A DNA stretch of 64,000 bases from Rebecca billardiae RCC1528 (Eukaryota; Haptophyta): contig OZ251227.1 in the NCBI GenBank assembly GCA_965240325.2, positions 1,054,001-1,118,000 on the forward strand. Direction: 5' to 3'. Each line of letters starts with the position of its first letter. The stretch's first letter is position 1. The translations under genes were made by a program, and so were the position numbers. Below are positions 10,754 to 21,426 of this stretch, in pieces. Under the pieces are notes generated by a model. It was not told the origin of the DNA and ran no database searches. It saw only the letters and a list, made by a program, of their open reading frames with translations.

Positions 10754-12959
10754 GGTCTCTGGGGAGCCCGGCCCAGAGACGGTCTCTGGCCGCCAGCCGC
10801 CAAAGACGGTCTCTGCTGGAGACCGTTTTCTCGGTGGCGCCACTGGCGCGAGCGCTCCCGGGGCTGTGCCGCCGCGGGGCTGCTGGCTCCGTTCGCCGCC
10901 AAGCGCCATGCCGGCCCCGCCCTGGAACGGCGCTGGCACACGAGACCGCGTACAGTACTGCGCGCCGTGGATGCACTACGCAGCAGCTACGCTGTGCAGC
11001 GACTCGCGCGCTCCAACTTGTGGTGCCACGCGCTCGCGCGCTCGCGCGAACGCGTGTGTTCGAACGCACCTGTGCTTGCTCGCACGCGAGAGGTCTGACT
11101 TGATGCTGACGAGCGTGGTGGCTCATGGCTCGCGAGAGGAGCCACATGCCACACTCTTTCTCCCCGCCCCCGAGCCCTCTCTCGCGCGTGGCTGTGACAA
11201 GTACGCGCGCGCACGTTCTGAGCGCCGCAGCGCAACATGGCGCGCTCACTCACACTTCGCGCGCACCATCTCCTGCCGCAGACGACCAGCCCGTGCGCGT
11301 CGCGCGCCTTGCCCGAAAGGTGTGCGAGCAGCTGACCCGAGCAGATCGATCGCCGGGCGCGCCGAGCAGTCTGCGCCCACGCCGCTGACCGGCGTGGGCG
11401 ATGCAGGTTGGCGGATCACCTTACTGTGCGCTGGCCTCGGCGCAGCAGCCAAGTGTCCCGCGCGGCAGCCCTGGAGGTGCTTGGGGGCGCGGGCTTGGCC
11501 GTGGAGGCGCCCGCGCATGCAAAGTGTATAGCTGAGCAGCCGCGAGAGAGCGCGCAGCGCCCTTCCATGTCAGGCGCCTCGCTCATAGGCAGGTTCAGCA
11601 CGTCTCGGGGCAGTGCGCGCCCACGCGACGCTGCCGCCCGCCTGCCGCGGAGCACAAGTGCCGCAAGTGCCAGGCGCGGGCAACGGTCAGCCATCCGCGA
11701 TGCACTCCGTCGTCGGTACGGGTCGGACGAGCCGGCGATGGAATGTGCGATCTAATCTAAGCTCAGTGTATGACCTCGCACCGTCGAGCAGGAGTTTGAT
11801 CACGTCCCACCTGGCCTGCGTATATCTTGCCTGGCACTGTCCACTACTGAGCCACTACTATGTAACTATGACGATCACCGTCACGGCGGGGCCGACAGCG
11901 CGAGCGCGACGGTGCGAGATGCCGAAAGCGGTATGCGCCTAGTTAAAGGATCGCATGGTGACAATATCTCACGACCACTTGCCTGGCCAACACATTTCAA
12001 GACAGATAACACAGTCTCCCACTGACCGTTGCCCGCGCCTGGCACTTGCGGCACTTGTGCTCCGCGGCAGGCGGGCGGCAGCGTCGCGTGGGCGCGCACT
12101 GCCCCGAGACGTGCTGAACCTGCCTATGAGCGAGGCGCCTGACATGGAAGGGCGCTGCGCGCTCTCTCGCGGCTGCTCAGCTATACACTTTGCATGCGCG
12201 GGCGCCTCCACGGCCGAGCCCGCGCCCCCAAGCACCTCCAGGGCTGCCGCGCGGGACACTTGGCTGCTGCGCCGAGGCCAGCGCACAGTAAGGTGATCCG
12301 CCAACCTGCATCGCCCACGCCGGTCAGCGGCGTGGGCGCAGACTGCTCGGCGCGCCCGGCGATCGATCTGCTCGGGTCAGCTGCTCGCACACCTTTCGGG
12401 CAAGGCGCGCGACGCGCACGGGCTGGTCGTCTGCGGCAGGAGATGGTGCGCGCGAAGTGTGAGTGAGCGCGCCATGTTGCGCTGCGGCGCTCAGAACGTG
12501 CGCGCGCGTACTTGTCACAGCCACGCGCGAGAGAGGGCTCGGGGGCGGGGAGAAAGAGTGTGGCATGTGGCTCCTCTCGCGAGCCATGAGCCACCACGCT
12601 CGTCAGCATCAAGTCAGACCTCTCGCGTGCGAGCAAGCACAGGTGCGTTCGAACACACGCGTTCGCGCGAGCGCGCGAGCGCGTGGCACCACAAGTTGGA
12701 GCGCGCGAGTCGCTGCACAGCGTAGCTGCTGCGTAGTGCATCCACGGCGCGCAGTACTGTACGCGGTCTCGTGTGCCAGCGCCGTTCCAGGGCGGGGCCG
12801 GCATGGCGCTTGGCGGCGAACGGAGCCAGCAGCCCCGCGGCGGCACAGCCCCGGGAGCGCTCGCGCCAGTGGCGCCACCGAGAAAATGGTCTCCAGCAGA
12901 GACCGTCTTTGGCGGCTGGCGGCCAGAGACCGTCTCTGGGCCGGGCTCCCCAGAGACCC
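10754..12959. repeat. 0.94 kb inverted repeat (foldback) inside the element
   Basis: Left arm 10754-11690 and right arm 12022-12959 are reverse complements over about 937 bases with only a few differences seen (for example one base near 10830/12887 and one near 11500/12215). The spacer is about 331 bp. Frames at 10866-11531 plus and 12181-12846 minus translate to the same peptide only because the arms are inverted copies. The near-identity implies recent duplication or gene conversion. Confidence 0.9.
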
Positions 12960-13197
12960 ATTCTATGATTTAACGACACAGGTAGGACGACGCGGGTCTC
13001 CTGATTCGTCGGCGGCAGTGCCCGATCGTCGACACGAAGTCGGCGTTGGTGGCAGAGCATAGCCTGCACCGCGATCGTAAAGCTTGAGCGCGGCCTTGAG
13101 CTGCTGAAGCGCGATCCACCTGCGCTGCGCGGCTCGCATGGACCTGCTGTGCCCCGAGCAAGGGCGAAAGTGCAGGTCCGGATGTCAGCTGGCAGTC

Positions 13198-13623
13198 TCA
13201 GCCGCGGGTAGCAGCTGGTCGAGCCTGCCCCGTGCTCCCCGGGCGGTCGCGTACGCGCTTGCTGCTCGAGCCAGCTGGCTGGCTGGCGGCGGCTGGCGCT
13301 GCGGCGTCGTCCAGGGTGCGCTTTGCCCGCTGCGGCGACGCCTCCTCGTCGTCCAAGTCGTCGCCCGGGGGCGAGTCTCGGTCATCGTGGAGGGGGGCAG
13401 CAGGGGCTGGCGTGGGCGGTGCAGCGGTCGGCGCCAGGCGCGCCGCCTTGCGCGCCTGGCGTTCCTTGACGGCGCGGCTCGCCGAGGAGCGACGGCTCGA
13501 CGGAGAACGAATCCGTCGGCCCTCGGCGTCGCGCCGTTGCCCGCGCTTCCCACGCCGGGGCTTCTTCTTCCGCTTCTGAGAGTGCTGCTGCTCGTCGTTT
13601 GCCTGCAGCACCTCAGCGTCCAT
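13198..13623 (-). CDS. hydrophilic open frame inside Mutator-like element, doubtful
   Basis: A 141-residue frame, rich in Arg, Ser, Ala and Pro (KRKKKPRRGKRGQRR near the start, then an acidic patch DDLDDEEASPQ). No transposase triad, zinc finger or known motif. It begins just inside the right terminal repeat, where an element gene could start, so it might be a remnant of an element-encoded protein. An equally good reading is that it is a chance frame in GC-rich DNA. Confidence 0.25.
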   Translation of the reverse strand: MDAEVLQANDEQQHSQKRKKKPRRGKRGQRRDAEGRRIRSPSSRRSSASRAVKERQARKAARLAPTAAPPTPAPAAPLHDDRDSPPGDDLDDEEASPQRAKRTLDDAAAPAAASQPAGSSSKRVRDRPGSTGQARPAATRG

Positions 13624-13829
13624 GCCCTGCGCGGCGGGCGGGCGAACCGGCGTCTCCAGCAGAGACCGTCTGTAAATACGTAAGGGGGAGTTGAGACGGT
13701 GGCGCTCTCGCGCCCGTCCGTGGCGAACCGGACCGGAGCCGAGGCACCCGGACAGGCCGGCCGGCTCTCACTGCTCACCTATCACTTATCACAACTACTA
13801 CGCTTCTGCCGACTCATCTCACACTCGAA

Positions 13830-14343
13830 GTCGATGATCATGAACTGCAAGGCAGTGCGCTGCTTGTACCCAGGAACCACCCCGCAACGGTGTTGGACTT
13901 GTATGCTGTTGGCAATGGCATACCCCCGCCTCCTCTGGAGGCGGGCTGTCCACAGTGGAGTGGTGTCAGGGCACTAGGTGTCTCGGTCGGTGGTTTGAGG
14001 TTGGGTGGGGGTGGTGGTTGGTTGGGGGCTGGCCAGGGTAGGGCTGGAGGCTTCGGCCGCCAGTCTGATCACCCGGAGCCCGTTATAAAGGGGAATTTAT
14101 TACAACCGACTTGATTGAGAGTTGACTCACTGTTGAGCAGGCTACTGTACTCTGTTACCCGGCCATACAGTACTGTTAGTGCTCTGTAGTCTGTACATAC
14201 TACATGCTGTTTTTATATTCCCCTTTATAACGGGCTCCGGGTGATCAGAGTTCAGACTGGCGGCCGAAGCCTCCAGCCCTACCCTGGCCAGCCCCCAACC
14301 AGCAACCACCACCCCACCCAACCTCAAACCACTGACCGAGACA
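13830..14343. repeat. dispersed repeat family C, one copy plus partial inverted copy
   Basis: 13830-14098 carries a block ending CCGGAGCCCGTTATAAAGGG. 14218-14343 repeats about 120 bp of it in reverse, giving a palindrome with a 120 bp spacer. The same block occurs reversed at 46033-46300 and 46933-47187. One frame (AVGNGIPPPPLEAGCPQ, then FGRQSDHPEPVIKGN) is kept open in three copies. Confidence 0.85.
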
Positions 14344-14812
14344 GAGTATCATACAACGTGTCGAGACTGTAACTAGTAGCAGCCTGTGCTAGCAGTCGTA
14401 AAACTACATCAAATATCGTACTACATAACTATGTTGAGTCCGGTCAGTCATCGACGTCTTTCTTGGCTACTGTAGCTTAGTCAACGTCCAACTACGCGGA
14501 CCGTTACTGTAATGCATAGGCCGATAGGGCATAGGCATTGGATAGCAAGATTATAACAGGTCAAATAGTCTATATCAAGAATTCTCGCAAGCCGTCTACT
14601 GCTGAGTGCTGTTCAATTTCAAGTTCAAGCGGACGGCGGACGCCGACTTCTGCTGACTCGGCGACTCCAAGGGCCACGGAGACGGAGTTCCGCGTCTCCC
14701 CGACTGGCGACTCCCGCGTGACCGCGCGGACCGTCACGGAGGCCCCGGGTCCTAACCGGTAAGCGGGGACTCCTAAGTCGGACGACAGATAACGATTAAT
14801 ATTATAGTCAGA

Positions 14813-14828
14813 ATCTCTCTCTCTCTCT

Positions 14829-14892
<64 letters not shown>
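14813..14892. repeat. CT microsatellite
   Basis: About 80 bp of almost uninterrupted CT dinucleotides with one GAT interruption near 14829. Confidence 0.95.
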
Positions 14893-14895
<3 letters not shown>

Positions 14896-14907
14896 CATCT
14901 AGCCGTA

Positions 14908-15130
14908 TTATTATGGCCCGCGGTGCAGGGCGGAGCGCGCAGCGTGGAGCCCGCACCAGCGGGCCCGAACCACGTTTCAAAAAGATCTTTGATCAAGAAA
15001 AAAGGGACGGGGGGCGGCGGAAAAAAAGGGACGGGGGGGCGATTTTTAGGGCTGGCGGAGACCGAGTTTCGAGTTTTTGAGATCGCATTGAGAGGTCTAT
15101 CAGGCCAAAAAAAACCGCGCCCAGCTGATT
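14908..15130 (+). repeat. dispersed repeat family D, right-half copy
   Basis: Starts abruptly at ATGGCCCGCGGTGCAGGGCG after an AT-rich stretch and continues through CGTTTCAAAAAGATCTTTGA and a poly-A/poly-G run. Full copies are at about 17440-17670 and 19258-19500; another right-half copy is at 39090-39325 (reverse); left-half copies are at 21205-21268 and 35365-35446 (reverse). Confidence 0.85.
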
Positions 15131-15254
15131 CCCTTCAGTAAAGTGCGATCTGGACGTCAGCTGGACGTGACATCTACTCTACTTAATCGTGTAAAGTGGA
15201 TCCGCGGCACAGATGTCCCGTTAGTTACGAAAATGCCCACAATTCGGAGTTTTC

Positions 15255-15390
15255 TCTATGAAAAACCATCGGTTCGGCTGTTTTTACTCGCCAAACCAAC
15301 GCTTCGACGAATGTTACTCCGAAAAACCATCGGTTCGCCGGGTTTTACTCACCAAACAATCGTTTCGACGAGTTTTACCCACCATGTCTG
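15255..15390 (+). repeat. two degenerate tandem units
   Basis: The sequence AAAAACCATCGGTTCG...GTTTTACTC.CCAAAC, then CG.TTCGACGA, appears twice in a row (about 15257-15326 and 15325-15385). AT-richer than surrounding DNA; no gene seen in 15140-15640. Confidence 0.7.
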
Positions 15391-15984
15391 CAGTTGGGAC
15401 AGTCCTCGCACATAGTGGCCTCGAAAGAAAAGATTCGGAGTACGCTTTTGTCGAGTGATGGCTGCGCGATGTGTACATGTTTTCCGCTCGAGTTGCCGTT
15501 CGTCCGAAGGAAAATTCTTCTCGACGAAACATGGAGGGCCAATCAGGGTCCGTCGATCGATTACAGTTTACTATGATTTAACGTGCACACACAGTCGACG
15601 CGACTCAAGTTAGGCGGCTCATTATTTGAACATCAACCGCGATGATACTCGCTCGTCAGGGAGGGGCCCGCTCGGGCCAGGCTGACCGCCCTGACGGAGT
15701 GACGGGAGGTCGAGATGCCACCGCGGGCGCCGCGGGGCTGCGACCGAGGGTGTGGACCGTCGGGGTGATGTGTGAGCAGGATGCTCACGTCCTGTCGCCT
15801 GCAACTGTCGACGGCCGCCCTCCACCTGCACCTCGCCTGCACCTCGCGACCGTGCGGCCGATGACCGATCTGTAACGCCCGACGATTGATCCGACGGCTC
15901 GACGAGTGATCGAGTGATCCGCACGACGGGCGTCGCCTGCAACTGATGACGGCCGCTCTCATGCCCGGCCGGTGCTCAGGAGGC

Positions 15985-16265
15985 GCACGCTTGACGCGTG
16001 TCCTGCGCGGTTGTCACCTGCCCCCGGCGGTTGCAACTCTTTACATCTCTCCGGACGGAGTGGCGCGCCGGTCCGTGTTGCGGCGGCGTTGCTCGACTGG
16101 ATCTGCGCACCGGGCCTCGCCTGCAACTGTTTTGATGCGTGCCGTGCCCTGCGCGGCTGGCACCTGGCTGCCTGCCCCTGCTGCTGCAACTCTCGGCGGC
16201 GGCGCGCACATCAGTGTTGCTCGACTGGATCTGCGCCCCGGGCCTCGCCTGCAGCTGTTTCGATT
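15985..16265 (+). repeat. degenerate tandem repeat, about 125 bp period
   Basis: The segment GCTCGACTGGATCTGCGC.CCGGGCCTCGCCTGCA.CTGTTT occurs at about 16091-16134 and 16216-16261, with related GC-rich wording before and after (TGCGTG.CCTGCGC). No supportable gene between 15640 and 17440. Confidence 0.65.
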
Positions 16266-17089
16266 TACGGCCGTCCACCAGCCTTACACGTCCGAGGCTC
16301 AGTAGACAGTAGGGGCGCGCGCTTGATGCGTGCCCTGCGCAGTTGTCAACGCAGGCTGCAGCGCTGTCCGCACCGCTACCGGTATACGAACCAAGCGAAC
16401 GTCTGAAGGTGGTCGTGAAGCTGCCGCCGGCGTGCAGCGGCGGCTGCAACTCACTCTCTAGTTAGTGTAACGGTTCGTTACGAGCGAATCGTACTCGTCT
16501 TCCCGGATCGCGTGACGTCCGGACTGGGCCACATCCGGATCGTCGGAGGTGACGTGCCCCGGCACGATGGGCGATGGCGGATATGCGGGACGGCGCCTGC
16601 ACGTGCCTCCGGACCCGCCTCCCGCTTGCTGCTCACGCAGTCAGCTGCGACCGTGGCGCATGATCGCAGAAGCAGTGCCGGCAGTACGGCCTGCATCAGC
16701 TAGTGCCGCGCCGTCGTGGCGCGCGCGGTACGGTTCACGCGTTTGCAGCGCTCGCCGCTCGGCGACGGCACGCGCGTGCGGCTCAGGTGTGTCAAATGCG
16801 GTCTCGTCGGCGCGCTTTCGCCTGCCACCTCGTGCACCCGTGCCGCCAGTTTCATCGTCTTCATGAGCACTGCTGCTGCTGTCGCCATCCGCTCTCCATC
16901 ACCCCGAGTCGCCGGTCGCGCGGCGCGCGCGGTAGGCACTAGGCAGCCGGGGCGTACGGTCACTCACCCGTGCAACGGGTCAAGTGGCCAGAGTACGTCT
17001 GGTCGTTGGCTGGCACGGGCCGCAGCGCTAAAGCACCCTGCTGTCACACCCGACTCCTTCAGTACTCCGAGCTCCGCGGCACGACTCAC

Positions 17090-17242
17090 TCGGCACGATC
17101 GCGGACGGGTCGGATCCGAGCTGATCAGCCAGAGTTGGACACAGTTTGGCAGCTACTAGTAGTAATTCCGATGCCGATGGCACGATCGCGGACGGGTCGG
17201 ATCCGAGCTGATCAGCCAGTTGGACATTTGGCAGCTAGTTGT
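17090..17242 (+). repeat. two tandem copies of a 65 bp unit
   Basis: GGCACGATCGCGGACGGGTC, followed by GGATCCGAGCTGATCAGCCA, is at 17091-17155 and again at 17176-17238. The second copy lacks two short blocks in its 3' part. Confidence 0.85.
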
Positions 17243-17439
17243 CAGACGGACGTCCGATTTGACGACCGGTGCCGGGTGCGGTCTCAGGTCCGCTGCTGTG
17301 ATTGTGTGAAGTGTGAATGAGTCTCGCGGTCGCGCAGGCAGGGCGACGGTCGGACTAATAGCTTCAGTCATCTCAGAACCGACTTCAACTGGCGAACTGC
17401 CACTACGGCGGAGAGCCGCGATTGCACGGCCACCGCGGG

Positions 17440-17670
17440 CCCCCAACTGCGTTGATTCTATGCAGAAAAGGACCGCGGAACGCGGTCATGGCCCGCGGTG
17501 CAGGGCGGAGCGCGCAGCGTGGAGCCCGCTCCGTGGGCCCTAACCACGTTTCAAAAAGATCTTTGATCAAGAAAAAAGGGACGGGGGACGATTTTCAGGG
17601 CTGGAGGAGACCGAGTTTCGAATTTTGAGACCGCACTAGAGGTATCCATCCGGCGACAAAGGTCGCGCCC
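17440..17670 (+). repeat. dispersed repeat family D, full-length copy
   Basis: Contains both halves joined: the hairpin GACCGCGGAACGCGGTC, then ATGGCCCGCGGTGCAGGGCG and GTTTCAAAAAGATCTTTGAT. Its flank then runs into AT-richer DNA with a 25 bp direct repeat (TTCATTACTTGTGTGCTGGA at about 17840 and 17877). Confidence 0.85.
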
Positions 17671-18207
17671 ACGACAAGTTCATATTGGAGTGACGCCCGT
17701 CCAAAAAACTTCACGCCCTTTAGGATCCATAACGTAACGAACCGTTACAAGCGATTTTTTCCAGCCAATGAGATTGCCGTAAGGTCATCAAGGAGCGATG
17801 ACGACGTATCTAGATAGCCAGCCGGCACCGCGGGCCATTAGTTCATTACTTGTGTGCTGGACTGCGCTTGTTATTAATTCATTACTTGTGTGCTGGACTG
17901 CCGCTAGCTTTTGCGGGTTCTGATCATCAATCACCCAGGGCCCGGTCTGGTCATAAATGAGCCGCCCGCCGTTTATGACGACCCATTCATGTACATGTAT
18001 GAACAATGGGTCATTAGACCGCGTCGAATCTTAAAAAAACCGCTTCACGTTGCACCGCGTCGTATCAATGCTCGTAAATGAAATTCTATTCTACCGCTTC
18101 ACGTAGTAACCCTGACGATGATCATAGATTATTGAAGATGCTCGCGTCGAGTCGTCGCGGCCCCGTCACCGACGCAAAACAACAGAGGTGGGCCCGATCG
18201 CACGTGG

Positions 18208-19500
18208 GGGGCGATGGCAAGCAGCACCTCGACCGGCGACGCCGACCAGGACTACGTTCGCCGCGTATTGAACGCGCTGCTCGACTCGAGGACGGTGACG
18301 CGGGTGAACAACACCACGTTCCAGAGCACCGCTGCCGCCATCTCCGTCGCCAGGCACAAGCAGACCATCCCCGGCGCCGCGAGCGAGTACGGCGTGTCAA
18401 CAAAAGCGATCAAGCAGCTCCTTGGCCAGGTCCGCAAGGTGCTGGCGGCGGAGGGCGCACTCGGCAGCGGTGGCGCTGCGCGGTTGATCACCGACTTCAC
18501 CACGCGCCCCGCAGGCCAGCTCCCTCCCTCCTCCTCATCCGGCCCAACAGCTGGCAGCCGCTTCGAGGCACTCGCCGCGCTCGGCGGGGAATGCCCGCTG
18601 CAGAGCAAGCACAACCGCAGCGGGGGCGCCCGGCCGGCTCGCTCAGCCTGCTGGGCACGCTCAACCTAGGCGTCACGTGCTACCTCGGCTCGCTGCTGGC
18701 CGCGCTGCTCGCGTGCCCTTCCATCGTCTCGCTCGCCACATCTGCCGCGGCGGAGCAGTGCACCACTACCCCATCGTGTCCAGCATGGCGCGCTCGCTGG
18801 CGCTCGCGCATGTCAACTGCGAGTGGCCCAGCGAGGTGGGGCCGACGCGTAGCTTGCTCAAGCCGCTCCACGACGCGATCGCGGAGGTCTGTCGGTGGAC
18901 AACGGCGTTTGGGCAGCAGCAGCAGGACGCGTGCGAGGTGCTGTACAAAATCACTGTGGAGGCCCTGGCTGGCTGCGACGAGGCGTGCGCATACCTTGGC
19001 TTGCTCGAGTGCCTCGGTCAGTTGGAGAGCGAGCAGCCCTCGCAGCAGCAGCGCGTGCCGACGCCGACGATCTCGCAGCAGCAGCGCGTGCCGACGATCT
19101 CAGTCGGCCATGACTTCGACTGTACACAATCGGCGCCTCGCCGGCGGCTGCGATGGGCCCGCCCGGCCGCGCGGCGGGCGGCGGCGCGCCGCTGGAGTCT
19201 ACTCGCTGCCGGGCTCGCGGCCGGGCGGGCCCACTCTCGATCGCGACGGAGGGTGCGACGGAGGGTGCACCGCCACCGCGGGCCCCGAACTACGTTCGTT
19301 CTACGGAAAAGGACCGCGGAACGCGGTCATGGCCCGCGGTGCAGGGCGGAGCGCGTAGCGTGGAGCCCCGCCGGGGGCCCTCACTACGTTGTCAAAAAGA
19401 TCTTTTGATCAAAGAAAAGGGGACGGGGGACGATTTTGAGGGCTGTTGGAGGGTGAGTTTTCGACTTTTTGAGGGGGGTATGCTGTCCATCACAGCTTAA
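18208..19500 (+). mobile_element. decayed element: helix-turn-helix segment plus USP-like fragment plus family D end
   Basis: A frame from ATG 18214 gives a Pipsqueak-like HTH segment (AAAISVARHKQTIPGAASEY then GVSTKAIKQLL). Downstream, in two other frames, lie a ubiquitin-specific-protease Cys box (LNLGVTCYLGSLLAALLACP, about 18665-18725) and a QQQDACEVLYKI block (about 18918-18955), which in USPs lies after the Cys box. The region ends in a family D repeat beginning near 19258. The frame changes without room for introns, so coding is broken. A second copy of the HTH and end, without the USP part, is at 35365-36500 on the other strand with the same 1.04 kb spacing from HTH start to family D repeat. 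A mobile or formerly mobile unit is inferred from this. Confidence 0.6.
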
Positions 19501-19654
19501 AAGGCCGCGCCCGCTGCAATTCTTGTATCTACTATGGACGGACGTGGGATCAGATACCCCGGGGGTGAAACAAGTGAGTATTCCTACCCCTCTTGTATGC
19601 TGAAGTACGAGTTTGCCGAGCGACGTTTGATTGTTTTGGGTCGAAAACAGCTAT

Positions 19655-19905
19655 GAGGCCAGATTCTTTTGAATAGTGCTTGTTCAAATACGTTACCCGC
19701 CTGCCTCGATGGATGAACCGCCTCGTCATATTAAAAGAGATTCTTTTCAATAGCGCCTGTCCAACCAAGTTACCCGTCTGCCTCGATGGATGAACCTCCT
19801 AGTGTCATAATGAAGGGATTGTTTTGAATAGCGCTGAATAAACCAAGTTACCCGCCTGCCTCGATGGATGAACCTCCTTTGCCATAATATGAAAGAAAAA
19901 CGGGT
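19655..19905 (+). repeat. three to four tandem units, about 78 bp
   Basis: The core TACCCGCCTGCCTCGATGGA TGAACC (one base variable) occurs at about 19694, 19772 and 19850, each preceded by TTTTGAATAGCGC-like sequence; a partial fourth core is at about 19894. Confidence 0.85.
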
Positions 19906-21200
19906 TACCCGCCCGCCAGCGTCTCGCGACGAGGACGGGTGCCCAAGCGGCAAGCGCGCACATCATGATCATCGCCGTCGGCGGGCCCATCTTCGGCCGG
20001 CTCGAGCTGATGCACATCACGACGCTCAAGCAGGCGCTGTCCGTACCGACGTTGGCGCGCCTCCAGCGGATGGTCGACAAAGCACCCGTGGGCGAAGGAG
20101 GACCACAATCATGGCCGAGTCATCGGAGACGTCGCTGACCTCGCGGCTTCAAACAATCCGAAACATCAACCGCTCAGCCGGTTGCCACCGCGGCCGAGCG
20201 GTGCGCGCTCGCCACCGCGGCCGGCGCTGTGCACGGGCGTGCTGAGCCCGGGCCGCGTGAGCTCGCCCACCTCGCCCGGCGCGCACGCCGACGCCGCCAC
20301 CGCGGCTCGGCGGCCGGACTCATCTCGGCCCGCAGCGCTTGCGTCCCCCCGCGGCCGGGCGCGCGCCGCCGTCGCCGCCGCGCAGGCCGTGCACTCGGTG
20401 GATGAGGAGACGGCCCTGCTGCGCGCGGAGCGCTGCGCGCCGCGCGCTGCTCCTGCTGCGGCGCGCAGTAGTCCGCTCGTCCGCCCCGCGGGCTCGCCAC
20501 GGAGCCGACGAGCGCGATGACGACAATCGAATGAGCACGAGTGCGCACGGAGGCGCTGGGCGCCGAGCTGGCGAAGCGCGGCGCCGAGCTCGACGCGCTG
20601 CGCGACGCGGCGACGGACGCGCTGGGCGCGCGCGGCGCCCTCGTCGCGACGCCCCGTGCAGCAGCTCGAGCAGCCAGCTGTGGAGTAGACGGCCGTCGAC
20701 TCGAGGGCGCCACCGCGCCGGGTGAGTGAGCACGCACGGGCTCCGCCTCGGTCGGAGGCTGGCTGGCCGCCGCCGTGGCTTCGAGGCCGACGCGGCGGAG
20801 GAGGCGGCGGGCGAGCACGGTGGCGCGGTGGAGCAGGCGCGCACGCGCGGCCGGCAGGCGCGACCCGCCGCTCGCCTCGTTCCACCCCGAGCTCCGCTCG
20901 GTAGTCGGTCTCGCCTCTCGGTGCGCGGCTGCGCAGCGCCGTGAGCTCAGGCTGGGGCCGCTGGGGGTGGGGCCAGCAGAGTGGTGCGCGCTCTCGCTCT
21001 GCCGGCACGAGGCGCGCCGGCTGAGCGACCAGCGGCCCGTCGTCGAGCGCGTGGCGCAGCGCGAGCACCTCAAGGCCCAGGCTCGCCCTGCGCGCGCGCG
21101 CCGCTGCCCCGGCCGCCGTCCGTACTTCTTCGCGCGGGCCCGCGGCGACAGTCCTCATCGGCCCGCCATGTTGACCAATGACCAGACTGAGACAGCAGCC
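19906..21200. other. GC-rich stretch, coding doubtful
   Basis: Many overlapping frames are open here on both strands because GC is very high. The only wording that looks protein-like on plus is a short coiled-coil stretch (ALGAELAKRGAELDALRDA, about 20543-20600) and TALLRAERC upstream; they could be exons of a decayed gene, but I could not join them with convincing splice sites. 21205-21268 is a left-half copy of repeat family D. Confidence 0.35.
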
Positions 21201-21426
21201 GACGGAGGGTGCACCGCGGGCCCCTAACTACGTTGGTTCTACGGAAGGACCGCGGAACGCGGTCATATTATTAGTATTACATCGGATGGTCTGCTCCGCG
21301 CCTCAGGTTCCGAGGTGCGAGCGGCAATGCTCATCACTTTGACTTAGAGGTTCACTCCCGCGGACTAAGTAAGGTCTCGGGCGGCACTGTGCGCGTCAGT
21401 TGACAATGTGCATGTGTGTCATTGTG

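Larger units (their letters stand above)
10709..13696. mobile_element. Mutator-like element with 37 bp TIRs and 9 bp target duplication
   Basis: The ends are a 37 bp perfect terminal inverted repeat (10718-10754 and 13651-13687, starting CCCCTTACGTATTTACAGAC). It is flanked by the direct repeat GAGTTGAGA at 10709-10717 and 13688-13696, a 9 bp target-site duplication of the size made by Mutator-like elements. The subterminal left end carries five copies of the motif AGACGGTCTCTG or close variants. Inside are two long inverted arms (listed separately) and a hydrophilic 141-residue minus frame (13198-13623). No recognisable transposase was found, so it is probably non-autonomous. It lies about 100 bp upstream of the 8-10 kb gene's start. 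Confidence 0.75.

Noticed and set aside
11040-11100. Possible tRNA B-box around GTTCGAAC
   Set aside because: The surrounding bases cannot be folded into a cloverleaf; the match is a short palindrome in the inverted arm.
19964-20160. Short plus frame IMIIAVGGPIFGRLELMHIT as an exon
   Set aside because: It reads like protein for about 55 residues but has no start, no partner exon and no family match.
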